Part shown: positions 33,701 to 48,180 of the stretch, piece by piece
How the letters are laid out: the number at the start of each line of letters is the position of its first letter
How positions within the stretch are numbered: position 1 is the stretch's first letter
From: Anaeramoeba flamelloides
Taxonomy: Eukaryota > Metamonada > Anaeramoebidae
Length of the DNA: 64,000 nucleotides
Assembly (NCBI GenBank): GCA_027625915.1
Contig: JANTQA010000033.1
Span: 5,084,001 to 5,148,000, forward strand
Direction of reading: 5' to 3'
Position numbers and translations under genes: made by a program
The notes under the pieces: generated by a model
The model's input: only the letters and a program-made list of their open reading frames with translations
The model's database searches: none
What the model was told of the DNA's origin: nothing

Positions 33701-35297
33701 TAAAAGCAAAAAATGGACATTTTGTTTTTGTTATTTTTTTATAAATTAACTTTTTTTGATTATCTTTAAGTTATAGTTTTGAACCAAGTATTTGGCTAGG
33801 TTTGAATAGAAATCATTTTTACATTTCGGTCAACTTTTTGTTCATGGGGTTTTTGAAAAAGGAGATTTAAAAAAAATGACAAAAAAAATCGAAATTTTTT
33901 TGCTTTTATACTGGAACTAGGGCTTTAAAACACTTCTAATGACTGTGTCTATTCACTCTTTGAATTAGAAGTTACAAATTTAGTCACTTCAAAATTCTCG
34001 TTTTAACAGACAAAGTGTTTCTTACAAAATTTAATCCTTAACTTAATATCAAATCCAAATATTTTGCACTTTTGGGATCCAAAAAAATTGATCTTTTATT
34101 TTATTTTCAATAATTTATTATAATTTCTTGATATTGAAAAGATTTTGAAATATTTTTTTAAATTTATAGGCCTTAAAATTAAGAGAAGTTTCTTTTTGGA
34201 ATACTCCTTGCTAAAATTTCCATAAGGGTTAAGTTCATATGATTTGTTTTATAAGACATTATATAATTGATCACAAATCTTTATCTAGTCCTTTCTTCGA
34301 CTTTAATTTAGCCACAAATTTTAGATACAAAAGTAAATTTGGGAAAATGTTGAATTCTTGAAGTTTTGGTAACAACAATACCCAATAGTTTTAGGTATAA
34401 TTCAGACTTTAAAAGATACTGTTAATTGTTAAATATAAAAAGATCAAAATTTTCATTCAGCTTTCAAAAAAACCACACTTCCTAAAAATTAAAAAAAATC
34501 ATCAAAAGTCAATTCTAAAAGGGAACTGAAATAATAATTTAAACTGATTTATGGAATTAAAAAATTGAAATTTTACAAAGATTTAAAAAACCTTTTTTTG
34601 GAAAGTTAAATAAAAAATTTGTTACATTTATTTTGCAACAAATAGTATTTTATTGGGTTTTGTTGAAAAATGAAAAAGGGTTTTTGTGAAAAAACAATTT
34701 TGGGTTACAATAATTTTTTTTAGCACTAAAAGAAAGGGTTTTTGAAGTTGTTTTTTTTTTTTGTTTTTGTCTTTGTTTTTGTTTTTGTGAAAATTGAAAA
34801 AAAGAAATTATGTAAAAAAGATTAAAAGTTACTTAGAAAAACTTTGGTTGATTGATCTGAAGGATTTATTTAATTTTTGTCTGACAAATAAACGCTCCCA
34901 ATCAACTACTCCAATACAAAACCATAATAATATAATTATAAACAAAATTATTCTATTCGAGTTATTTGTTGGTAAATAATCATTAATAAAAAAAAAAAAA
35001 GATTTAAGAAAAAGAATCAAAAGATTTGGGTGGGTAATTAAACAAAAAAACAAACAAATTTTTCATCAAGTTCTCCAAAAAGAACATCATTAATCCTTTT
35101 GAGTAATAGTATTTGTAAATTCTTGGTAATTTATTTATAATTGAAGTGCTTGCTCTTTTATTGAGATTCCTATTCCAGCCTTCATTTCCTTTGTTATTCT
35201 TGTTGTTATTTGTTTTTCTTGTTAAATCAATCATCTCGTTTTCTGAGTTGTCACTGAATGACTCAACACTGTTAAGTTGTTCTTCAATATCCAACAT
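26197..35297 (-). CDS. ATG9: Autophagy scramblase ATG9 (five exons)
   Basis: Exons: 35297-35056, 34952-34833, 28273-27860, 27624-27519 and 27315-26197; all phases agree and give 666 aa. ATG9 is the multispanning lipid scramblase of autophagy vesicles. Family features appear in order: YKYYYSKG before the first helix (exon 1), a first transmembrane helix ending VVDWERLF (exon 2), the second helix and HYYNKVLKI (exon 3), LLILSPFIIFFLVIYW (exon 4), then SKRQWSQRAKW, FSEPNELPHLF and YLNQFPPTI with further helices (exon 5). Introns are 103, 6559, 235 and 203 bp. The first donor is GTTTGT, the others GTAACT, GTAAAT and GTAAAT. The luminal loop joined across the giant intron has about the family's usual length, so no exon seems to be missing. 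The C-terminus is a short acidic tail, near the core length of the family. Confidence 0.93.
27390..27475. repeat. Short tandem repeat in ATG9 intron 4
   Basis: Four imperfect units of about 19-22 nt built on AAAATAACAATCAAAAAAGA lie inside the 203-bp intron. Confidence 0.6.
28755..29060. repeat. Dispersed repeat R4, copy 1 (in ATG9 intron 2)
   Basis: Pairs with 51760-52025. Shared words: GTGAATCA/GTAAATCA, GCATTAC, TTTTAATGAAAAAGG, GATTTTTTGCTA, ATTTTAAAAGA, and an A/G-rich end. Confidence 0.65.
30725..31082. repeat. Dispersed repeat R3, copy 2 (in ATG9 intron 2)
   Basis: Second copy of the unit at 25500-25868. The terminal block GTGACTTTTTCATTTTTGGC...GTGAAATGGAGTTTA differs from copy 1 at only a few bases. 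Confidence 0.75.
31174..31790 (+). pseudogene. Decayed coding relic, one frame with many stops
   Basis: From the ATG at 31174 a single reading frame keeps a protein-like composition for about 200 codons: it starts MDKIENINWENMRKEEIEKK and later reads KIDEFDHFI, EDADELLRKMSIETN and NYYGIFPVKYGLTCYKEKR. It is broken by about ten stops (TAA, TGA, TAG) yet needs no frameshift. The stretch is less AT-rich than the surrounding intron. I do not recognise the family; an old transposon gene or a retired cellular gene are both possible. It lies antisense inside ATG9 intron 2. Confidence 0.45.
32382..32630 (+). pseudogene. Second coding-like relic in ATG9 intron 2
   Basis: One frame reads ETITLFCDEFGLEERKI, stop, YCSK, stop, YKMVLRNS, then KYDHCSTRTISYFESG and NKGAVELMKQYELL to a final TGA. 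The two internal stops are both TGA and flank a YCSK motif, where tryptophan would be plausible (a zinc-finger-like WYCSKW). It may belong to the same dead element as 31174-31790, but it is in a different frame and about 600 bp away. No family assigned. Confidence 0.3.
33680..33929. mobile_element. MITE with ~33-bp terminal inverted repeats
   Basis: TTTAAAGCCCTAGTCCCAGT at the left end faces its complement at the right, with the match continuing through TATAAAAGCAAAAAA and one mismatch (CCC against TCC). The ends are embedded in TTTAAA on both sides, so a TA, TTAA or TTTAAA target site cannot be told apart. The interior (~180 bp) has no coding potential. It lies inside ATG9 intron 2. Confidence 0.8.
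33941..34655. repeat. Dispersed repeat R5, copy 1 (in ATG9 intron 2)
   Basis: Matches 38275-39830 in two blocks. Block one begins CTAATGACTGTGTCTATTCA and contains ATTAGAAGTTA and CACTTCAAA. Block two begins GATCAAAATTTTCATTCAGC and ends TGCAACAAATAGTATT. Block two is itself a foldback: GATCAAAATTTTCATTCAGC faces a complement ending in AAAAAATTTGTTAC. Confidence 0.65.
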
Positions 35298-38274
35298 ATT
35301 GATCGTTTTTTTGTTTTTTTTTTAAAAATAAGAGAAAAGTGTTTGGGATTAGGTTTCGACTAATAAAGTGTTTAATGAAAAAAAATGAAACCAAAACTGA
35401 TCTTATTTGGAGTCAAAATGATGGTTTAGTAGAGTTAGTTTGCTTGGAAACCCTCAAACACTTGAGAAAAGATCTTGTTTGAAAAATTATTAAAAAATAA
35501 TTTTCTTGAGAAACAGCAATTTTCACTTTCAAAAAATGTACTATTCTTTCTTGAGCCAATAAAACCAAGATTTGTTTCGTTTTGGAAATGTTTGAAAACT
35601 CATTTTCTTATTTCTTGATCATCTCAACAAGTTTTTTACACAAATAAAATAATTTCTTTTTATTTGTGAAAATAGACGAAATTATCTCTCTTGAAAAAAA
35701 TAATATTAAGTAACAGATTTATCTTTTTCTTGCAGTTAAAATTTTGGGAACTATTTTCAAATCTACAATCCTGGAATTCAATGGTTATAAACAATTAAAA
35801 GCATCAGTAAAAATTTGACAATGATTCTCATTTTCAAGACAAATAAATAAATTATTCATATTCATTCTGTTCTAATGGGGTATTGTCTCTATATTTCATA
35901 TCTACCAATTTAAATCGTTGGAAAATTTCAAATTCAAATCAATCCATAATCTGTAAAATTAATTGAGAAACAGACTGAAAAATTAAAATCTAATTTTTCT
36001 TTATTATTTGTAAAATTAATTAGAAATTTTTTAGAAAACAAGTATTATGGTAATTATTTTTTTATTATTTATAAAATTAGAATTTTATGTTTTTTGATCT
36101 TTGTATATTTTTGAAAAAATTTCCAAACAAATACTCTCTTCTCAAGCTGGTGGGTGTTAATTTCTTTAGTTTTGCATTTATTTATCAAAAAGAATTTACA
36201 TTCTGGAAGAAAGGTGATATAAAAATTACTAATTTTGTAGTTAAAATCAACACAAATGAAAAAAAAAATATAAAACACAATTTATATAGGGAAAATTTTT
36301 CAAAAAATGACTTCTGAGATTTTCAAGGAGAAGTTCAAATTTGAAAACATTTCAAACTTGTAAAAGTAATTCTAAAAATATTTGGAATAGCTTGGAAAAG
36401 TTTTAATAGTTTCTAGATTTGATAGGGAAATTAAAAAATTGTGAAATAAAATTTAGGATCTCAGAAAGGGAAAATTGTGTAAATTATTGGAATTGTCAAA
36501 AATTGTTCAGTATTTTGGGAAATTGTTTTTTTCTATCAAATTGGAAATGGGGTTTATGGAATTGTAAAATCAAATTTTAATTGGATTTTTATATGGTAAT
36601 ATTGTGAATATTGTTGGAATTCTGCAAATCTCTTTTTTTTTTTTTATATATAATTAATCCTCAGTGGATAAATTTTAATAAAACAATCGAAAGTTTTCAA
36701 GTGTTTTTTATCATTAATTTTGCTGTTTCAACCAGAAAACTTCTCATTTGTTTTTGCTAACTTTGTAGAAATTTTTCTTTATGTAATAAAGTTTATTTAA
36801 AAAATTGTGAATCTAAAATAATTAAATATCTTTTCTCAAACAAAAAAAAATATTTTAAATTAATAAAAATGATTCTGATATTAAAATTTAATATAAAAAA
36901 TATATTTTCTTTTTCAGTCAATTTTTCAATTAATTTTTCAGATTTGTGATTTTTTTTTTGATTTCTAGAAGTATTAAATGGTTACAATTAGTCGGTTTAG
37001 AATATAAACTATATTCCAAAAATTTTGATACATTTTAAACAGTTGAAAGAATAACAATACCATACTTTAAATTCAATTTAGAAAGAATTTCGATTTTACA
37101 ACTATTTTCATTTATTGTCTTTTTTATTTTATTTTCATTTTTTTTTTTTTTTTCAGTTTAGTAATCTGTTTGGTTAGATCTCGAATTTTTTTCCGATGGT
37201 TGGTAGAAGGTTAGTATTGAGTTTTTTTACGGAACTAGTCTCTATTTTTTTTTTTTTTTTTTTTTTTCAATTTCTAAATAAGGATTCCTTATCTTGGAAT
37301 ATATTTAATAGTAAAATTAAACAGAAGCATTCAAATCTAGGTAATGTGTAAAACTTTTCTCAATCTCTATTAAATTTAGCTAAAAAAAAAATGTATAGAT
37401 TAGCCCCTAAATAGAAAATCCACATACAATTCGAACCGTATCTTATCATTTCCTCGATAAATCATTGTTGGTGAAATTTCAACAAATTTACTAATGTATT
37501 TTTTGTTCCTCTCGTTTCATGATTTTGGGTATACCAATTCTTATTTTTTTCGGTTTATATTTCTTTCCATAATTTTGATTAGATTAATTACTTATAAAAA
37601 CATTAATAATCGGTAACTTAATTGTCGTTTGATATTACTTTTGGAATAATATAATAAATTGTTTTTTTTTTTTTTTGCTTATTTTTGATTTTGGGTGTGT
37701 CCATATTTTTGGAATGGGGTTTATAATAGATATCCCAATTAGACGGATTAATAGTTAATTGTTATTTTAATCATTTATATATAAAATAGAAGATCTATTT
37801 CAACTTTTTTTTTAAAAAATATTTTTAATATCTTTGAAAAAATGTTTCCAGTTCAATTTTGGGGTTTCACGTTTGGGGTTTGTGAGTAAAATTTAAAATA
37901 ATTTAGTTATATATTTTAGTACATCCTGGTAATTTTTTTCGCGAAGATAATTGGATACTTATTTTCTGAAATTTACAATTAAACTTGATAATCAAATAAT
38001 CTTAGCAATTTCAGAAATTAGAATTTATTTTATTTCAAAGTATCCATTTTTTTACAATTAATTTCAGTAAAAACTACTTGATTCTTTTTAATTGATTTTT
38101 TTGATTCTAAAAAGACAAAGAAAAATTTATAAGACATTTTTTAATTATAAAAGCACAATGAAATATTTTTTTATTATTTTTAACGAAAAAACAACATTTT
38201 ATATCTAAACTAATTGTCAAAATCGTAAAAAAAAAAACACAAATATTTAATGAGAAAACACAAACAGGTTTAAA
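35298..38274. other. Spacer upstream of ATG9
   Basis: AT-rich, no supported gene. It includes one of the recurring GGGTGTGT...GGAATGGGGTTTAT words at 37693-37724 and several T runs. Confidence 0.4.
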
Positions 38275-39830
38275 AAGTTTCTAATAACAGTATTTATTCA
38301 CTCTTGGAATCAGAAGTTAAGAATTCGGCCACTTCAAACTCCCCCCTTTAAAGGATAATATGTTCGAAATGCTAAATTCTTAACAAAAAAAAAACATAAA
38401 CCAAAAAGTTCATAAATTACACCATGAAAAATAGTAAAATTTTATTTTATTCTTCAATAACATGTTATATTTCTTGAATATTAAAAGATTAATACTGTTT
38501 TTTTTTTAAATATTTAAGAGTATATATAATAAATTGTTATTTTTTAAATTGGTTTTTTGTGGATATATATTCATTTTTATTTTTCTGATAATTATTAATT
38601 GGAATTACTTTTATTTGTTTAAATATATGTAAAATTTGAGAAATGAAAGTAAAATTAATTGATTCAAATATTGCTTGTATCATAGAAACCTACTTAAGTA
38701 TTTTATAGAATGAGTTTTTAATTATTTTATTAAAAATAATTAAAGTAATTAGTATTTCTTTATATTATAAGTTGAATTTTACCTTTTTTAAAAGTTCTTC
38801 TGGGGATAATTGTTAATTTAACGGTTTAGTAATTTTTATCATGTTTTTTTTTTCAGTTAAATAAAGATGAAAAAATTGTTCAGAAAAATGAGAAAAATAT
38901 AGAAATATTATTTTTGTTCTATTGAATTTATTTATTATATTTTTATTAGAATCAATGAGAGTTTTTATATGAAATTATTCCAAAAAGTACTAGTTTTATT
39001 TGAAAAAAATTATTTTTGATCATTTTCTATACAAGCAATTAGATATCTTTTCTTTTTCGGAGAAATCATTTTTTGGAAATAATTTAGAAATATTTTGGAT
39101 TTTGAACTTTTCAAAATAAAAAAAAATGGATCTAACTTTTGTAACTTTTGTAAATTCAAAAAAAAATACCTATTTTGAAATTGATAAACAATTAAAAAAT
39201 CCAAATAATATATTATATAAGATTTTCTTGACATATTATTTTCAGAAAGCACTTTTCCTTTTTAAATATCCAAATTCATGAACAGAAATTTACTATTTAA
39301 AATCAAAGTCTTTTGTAATTATTATTATTAGGTATGCTCCAACACAACATTTAATTCAGTATACAAATGATCAAATAGTTATTATTGAACTTAATTGTAA
39401 AAAGTTAACCCCTTTATCTTTTGAGACAATTTTCAATTAGGAATTGAATTTGTTGAAAATTTTTAGTACTTTTTTTCCATTTGTATGAATAACCTTTTTG
39501 CTTTCTGCTTGTTTAAGTCAAAAATTATCTCTAAATTGGATTTATTTTTTTGAGAAAAATTTTCGATTTGATCATAAATTTGATGGAATTTTCTACTTAC
39601 TATTAATTATAAAATAAAAGATCAAAATTTTCATTCAGCTTTCCAAAAAAATCACATTCCAAGAATTGTTCAATCAAACCATCAAAAATCCCAATTAAAG
39701 GGAATTAATAATTTGACCTGATTTAATAATTATAAAATTGAAATTTTACATCATTTAAAAAAGCTTTTTTTGGAAATCTGAATGAAAAATTTGTTCCCTT
39801 TATTATGCAACAAATAGTATTGTAGAACTT
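38275..39830. repeat. Dispersed repeat R5, copy 2
   Basis: The two blocks of R5 are at about 38275-38520 and 39590-39830. The roughly 1.07 kb between them has little clear match in copy 1, but part (38770-38900) weakly resembles R1 (AAGTTGAATTTTACC). Confidence 0.55.
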
Positions 39831-40309
39831 TAAGAAACCAGCATTAAATTTACTTTTTATTTATTGTCAGTTTCTTTGAACTTTTAACTGAGCACAAGTA
39901 CTAGAAAAAAGTAACAGTGACTATAATTGCTATAATGGGTTTACAAAGGATAACTGTGTTTTTTACCTACTGTACTCTACATTTACTTGACTAGTTTTTT
40001 TGTTTACTTGTTCCTTAAAGAAATTATTTTATCAATTCAATTTTGAATGCATGTGTCATTCAATAAATCTAATTTTTAGGTGATCACAATTAACATTTTT
40101 CGAAGTAGAAAAATGGAAAAGCCACCTTATGTGATAATTTAATAAAAAACAAAGTTAAGGATAACTTTTCCTGAATTAATTAACTCTGAATTCTTTGTAA
40201 TTGGTGTTCATTCAATACATTTCAAGAATAATTTTCCATTTAAGATTCAAATCTCAAAAAATAAATTTATTTTTTGCAAATTGTATTAATCCCAAAATTT
40301 TCATTAATA
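39831..40309. other. Spacer before the small basic protein
   Basis: No gene or clear control site seen. Confidence 0.35.
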
Positions 40310-40741
40310 ATGAGCAGAAAAAGAAAAAAACAAATAACAAGGAAGAAAACAAAAAAAAATTCAAAACTAGACGATTTGTATTCAGACGGAGAGGAAGAAA
40401 AAGATGATTATGAAGAACAACAGGAAAAAGAAGAAGAAATTGGTCAGACTTTAAAAAAAAAAACAAAACAAACCAATTATCGAACAAAACTCAAATCAAA
40501 AGTATCTGAGCTTGAAAAACAGTTGTCGGAACTTGAAAAAGAAAACGATCAGTTTAAAGTCAAGGAAGCCATCCTTCAAACGAAGGCTAAAATATATAAA
40601 GAACAGCTCGATTACTTTCAAAACTTTATGAATAATGCAATGAATTTTGCAACACGAAATAACCCCATTTTTTCCTTGCCAGGCTTCGACCTTCCTTCTG
40701 GTGGAAACAACAACCCCTTTTCAAATGAAAAATTTAACTAG
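40310..40741 (+). CDS. Small basic/coiled-coil protein, bZIP-like
   Basis: A 143-aa reading frame from the ATG at 40310. Residues 3-17 are strongly basic (RKRKKQITRKKTKKNSK), ~28-43 are acidic, and ~60-105 form a predicted coiled coil with leucines in SKVSELEKQLSELEKEND. An Asn (N56) lies eight residues before a Lys just ahead of the zipper, as in the N-x7-R/K signature of bZIP factors, but the spacing to the first zipper leucine is not canonical. The tail is G/N/F/P-rich. It could be a diverged nuclear bZIP factor or simply a short coiled-coil protein. The frame is denser in G/C than its flanks and ends in TAG. No recognised orthologue. Confidence 0.6.
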   Translation: MSRKRKKQITRKKTKKNSKLDDLYSDGEEEKDDYEEQQEKEEEIGQTLKKKTKQTNYRTKLKSKVSELEKQLSELEKENDQFKVKEAILQTKAKIYKEQLDYFQNFMNNAMNFATRNNPIFSLPGFDLPSGGNNNPFSNEKFN

Positions 40742-40793
40742 ACTATCTTTTTATTCGGGTTAATAGTTTGTTTATTATCTTTTTTTTGTTTGT

Positions 40794-40824
<31 letters not shown>

Positions 40825-41740
40825 TTCCTTCTTTGCGAAAGCACAGCAATTTTTTTTTTTTTAGAATTGTACATTAACTTTAATATTAAAACACTTTAAT
40901 AAATTGGATCAAATATTTTTCACTTTCACTCAAAGATCATAAACGATCTTTTAGTTGTTTTTGTTTCTTAAAGAACAACTTTTTTTTTTTTTTTTTTTCA
41001 AAGAAAAAAAAGATTCCTTATTTAACACTTAAAAAAATACAAACGATTAAAAGCCAAACAAAATTTCAACCACAAAAAAAATTACACTTAATTGTCACAA
41101 AATTTTAAAACAAATTTCACAGACACAGGATAAAATTATGTCAAAATTAGATCGAATTAATGTCTTTATTTAAACAGTAAATAATTTTATCACGAGTCTA
41201 TTTTATGATTTAGTGTTACACTCTTAACACAAAACTTTTTTGTATTTTCGATCTTAACCAAAACAAACAAAAAAATGAAGTAAAAAATTAGCAATACTTG
41301 TATTTACATAATAAACTGTAAAAAAAATTTTCACTTCATCTTCCCTTTTTTTTCTTTACAAACCAAGAAACTTTTAAAGAAAGAGATTGTAATTTGTGAT
41401 CTCTGTTTATTTGATTGGGTCTTTTTTATTGAATGTCAGAATGAAATAAGAAACTTAAAAGAAATGAATTTTTCGAGATTGAAAAAAAGACAATAAACCG
41501 AAATTTTGTCCCATTACAATTATATGACCACACTTCAAAAAATCTCACTTTTTAAAAGCTTTCAAGCCTTTTAAAGTGTTAGTAAGTATTTGAAAGTTCT
41601 GGAAATTGTCTGGCAGTGCTTGAAAGACTGGAATATTCGAAGCATTAATAAATTCTGTAGATTTTTTGTAGATTTGCTTGTTTCATTATTTTTAATCTTT
41701 CATTCTTTGATCGTATCTTTCCTTCTTATTTGTTACTTTT
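40742..41740. other. Spacer between two plus-strand genes
   Basis: T runs at 40797-40824 and 40980-40998 probably mark the 3' flank of the small basic gene. No further gene is supported. Confidence 0.4.
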
Positions 41741-44701
<2,961 letters not shown>

Positions 44702-45697
44702 AATTATTAAAATCTAATTTTCAATAAAAATAATATTTTTTCCTGTTCCATCAAAAAAATTGATATCTTATTGCATTATTTAAAAAAATGTAATATTTTA
44801 ACATATTCTAATTCCATAAACAGATTTATTCATTTTTGTTAAAACAATTGTTTTTGTATTTTTAATCATGTAGTATCATTTTTATTGTTGATATTTAATT
44901 CGGCTTTTATTTTTTAAAATTTAGGGAAATCAATTTTACTATATATTTGGTTACAAATAAAGTAAATAAATATATGCAGACAAACCCAGTTTAAAATTTA
45001 TGGGAAATTAATTTTTTAATTGAAAAAATATACTTTCTTAATATATTTTCTTATAATGAATAAGATTAAAAATAAATTAATCACCTCTAATTATTATTTA
45101 AATTGATGTCTTTTGTTTTTTGAATATTTCTAATAATTTAAATAATCAAAATAAACAAATAAAACAAAATTGTTGTAATAAATTTAAAGTTAACTACTAT
45201 ATAATTGAGATTAGTAAAAAAAAATCCTATTATTCTGAGAACTCTCTGCAAAAGAAGTATTTTTTAATAATATTTGACTTTTTCATTCAAAAGTCTAGAA
45301 TACATTACAATAATGTAATTATTTCGTTTAAATATCTATTATTTTACAAATATAGTTAACTTTTTATTGAAAATGTATTTTATCATGAAAAAGTCAATAA
45401 TACAGAAAAAAGTATTTTGAAGTAATTATTTTGTAAAAAAAAATGATCATTTTTTTAACACATCAGTCTTTCTTTTTTAAATTTTATGTATTTACTAGAA
45501 TATGGAATTCATATACTAATCGATTTTTTTATTTCAGCATGGATTTTAACTTTGATAACTTTTATTGAACAATAGACAGGTGTTTAAAACAGAATTTTTT
45601 TTTTAAGTTAACAAAAAACAAATAAAAATAGCAAGATCAGATCAAAACAATTATTGTATTTTGTCTGGTTTGATTGACAAATTTATCTCTCATTGTG
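44702..45697. other. Spacer downstream of the Asn-rich gene
   Basis: AT-rich, no supported gene. Confidence 0.35.
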
Positions 45698-45967
45698 ATG
45701 AACTCATATCACAATCTAAGGCAAATTCTCATTTCTCAATCTTTTGTTGAATCATCTGCTACTATGATAATACAATACTTTGCATACTATCATCCATATT
45801 CTAATTCTATATTATGTTGCCCTGGGTTAAAAATAGTTTTAAAAAGTGTCTCCAATACTCTGTGGATAGATTTTATTTTTCAATGTTTTTTGAATGGTAG
45901 ATACATACAACCACAAATCTATAATGTTTGTTTGGAAAATTTGTTCTCTGCTTATTGTTATTCTTAA
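45698..45967 (+). other. Unassigned open stretch with coding-like composition
   Basis: An ATG opens an 89-codon frame (MNSYHNLRQILISQSFVES...) in a patch clearly less AT-rich than its flanks. On the opposite strand one frame reads coding-like peptides (SIHRVLETLFKTIFNPGQHN, AKYCIIIVADDSTK) broken by several stops. I think the more likely reading is a worn relic on the minus strand with a chance open frame on the plus strand. No family recognised. Confidence 0.3.
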
Positions 45968-46639
45968 TTTTATAATTTAACCTTTTAGAGTGATTTTAAT
46001 ATCGAAGTTGATTGTTTTTTTTTTTTAATCTATAATTGGATCTATTGAAATTTACTCTTTTTTCCTAGGAATTTAACTATAAAAAGTAAAAAAACTTTTT
46101 AAAATGCATTCTATTTTATATTTTAATCCTTTTTTCTCATTTGATTTTTATTTTTTTGTTTATTTTGAAATTTTAATCATTATGTCAAAAAAAGAATTTT
46201 TCCTTTCTTTTCTTTTATTTTTATTGGATTATATAAATAAATGTCAAATTCATAGTTTTTAATTTTTTATTTGAGGCGAGTGATAATTTTGGTAATATTG
46301 TTTATTTCAGTATTAGGAAACTTATTGGGTTTAAAAAGAGTTTCTTTTTAAAAGTTGGACGTGGTATTTATTTGTAATAATATCACATTAAATACTACCA
46401 ATATCATTTTTAGAAAATGTAGAAGAAAAGTAGATCCCCAATAGATAACAATTCAAAAAAATTATTAAAAATTATTTGAAAAATAGACATTTGATTATTC
46501 TTCCAGAAAGAAGGCAATAATTAAAGAATTATTTATCAAAATAATAAAAAAGAAGAAAGAAAAAAAAAAAGAAAAATTATTAAATAGTAAACTATAAATA
46601 ATAATAATATCATATATTTAGAAAAATTCAACAGTACCC
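45968..46639. other. AT-rich spacer
   Basis: No gene or paired repeat seen. Confidence 0.35.
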
Positions 46640-47460
46640 TTTGTCATTGGGTTTTCTTGTGTTTTAAAAAAGTAAGTAAAATCTTTAATTTTTATCCATT
46701 CTTCTGAATATTAAAAAGCTATTGTTAGATTTTCTATAATTTATGAAATAAAAAGAAATTTCCAACATTATTTATTTATTTATTTATTGTGAGAAAGGAG
46801 TAATAAAAGAAAATTTCCTAAATAAAAATGAGAAGAAGAAAAATAATTAAAATATTAAAGTAAAAAAAAATATTATATCATTTACATGACCAAATTAAAG
46901 ATTATTGACTATCTTTAAGTTTTCCAGGATTTGAAAGAATTGAGTAACATCCTTGATTTTACTAAATTATTTTTAATTCTGGAAAAACGCCATTAGATTT
47001 TTTTTAAAATGCGAAATAAAAAGAAAATTTATAAAAGTTTCTTTTTATTTCTCTAATTAAAAAAAATCGCCATTAGGATTTCTTGAGTTATCTATTTATT
47101 TGGAAAATCAATGGATTTTCGTTAGGTTTTTTGGATTTTTCTATTTATTTTTGAAGTTTTCTAGGTTTTTTTGAGGTTTTCTATTTTATTTCGAAAATCT
47201 ATTGATTTTCAAAATATATAGAAAACTCAAAAAAACCTAGAAAACTTCACAAATAAAATATAAAACCTCAAAAAAACCTGGAACACTTAACAAATAAAAT
47301 AGAAAAATTTAAGAAAACCTAGGCACTTAGTAGTACTTGACGACACTTTTTTGATACAGGAGGAGTAAAAACCCGATAGAAAGATTATCAGTAATAAATA
47401 AAGATTCCACAAACTGTGATTAATAAAGTGGTATTCCACGACTCTCAGAGTGGGGCACTA
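46640..47460. repeat. R6 foldback repeat, copy 2
   Basis: Counterpart of 18236-18700, longer and with several nested arms: GAAGTTTTCTAGGTTTTTTTG faces AAAAAAACCTAGAAAACTTC around a centre near 47200. It ends with the same GGCACTTAG, GACACTT, ACAGGAGGAG and CCGATAGAAAGATTATC series as copy 1. Confidence 0.75.
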
Positions 47461-47739
47461 TGTAGCCGAATTTGTATATTTTTTAACTATTTCAGGAATT
47501 AATTATTTTCAATTTTTTATTTTCATTTTTTCTTTATTACCAAAAGTTTTCTAACCATAAGAGCTTTGATGAAAAATTCTCGACAAGAACAATAAATTAC
47601 ATAATTTTGATTAATCACATTGAGGATTTTTTGAGTAGTTTATCCGAAGGATAACATTTTTAAATTTTCAACATTATCCATTTAAAAAATTTTCTGGTCA
47701 AAGCGGCCCCGCTTAAAGAGAGTGAAACAAATGTGTTTA

Positions 47740-48180
47740 AAGGATTTGAATGGATATTAAAAGTAAAATATTTATTTTGGTAATTTCAAAATTAAAATCA
47801 TTTTTTCACATTTTTGCTTTTTTTTTTTTTTACAATTTTTTTGTCACATAACTCTTTTTCATATTTTTTAATAGTAAGAACTAGAGTCACTTGGTAAAAA
47901 ATTGTTATTCTAATGTTATCCAAAATTTGAAAATGATTGTAGAAAAATGATTTTGATTTCTATTGGAATTTTATTTGGATCTTGAACCAGAGATAAAAAT
48001 GTATATTGTTTTTTTGTTACTCAATTATCAACCTAAGAATTTTGGTTTTTTCAATTATTAAGAAAATTTATAATTTTATTAGTTGTATTCCAGGTGTATA
48101 TCAACTATTCTCATTTGATGTTTATTATTCTACTTATTTCTTTATTGTTCTTCAAATACCAATTATAAAAAAAATTGATA
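47740..48180. repeat. Dispersed repeat R7, copy 1
   Basis: Collinear with 53740-54180. Shared runs: AAATCATTTTTTCACATTTT, ATTGTAGAAAAAT, TTGATTTCTATTGGAATTTT, CCTAAGAATTT and TGTATTATTCA/TTTATTATTCT followed by ACTTATTTCTT. Short open frames inside it are not supported as genes. Confidence 0.75.

Larger units (their letters stand above)
28274..34832 (-). other. Giant intron 2 of ATG9
   Basis: 6559 nt between donor GTAACT and acceptor AATAG, about ten times longer than any other intron here. It holds copies of repeats R3, R4 and R5, a TIR element, and stop-riddled coding relics on the opposite strand. Its boundaries are fixed by ATG9 conservation on both sides. Confidence 0.85.
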
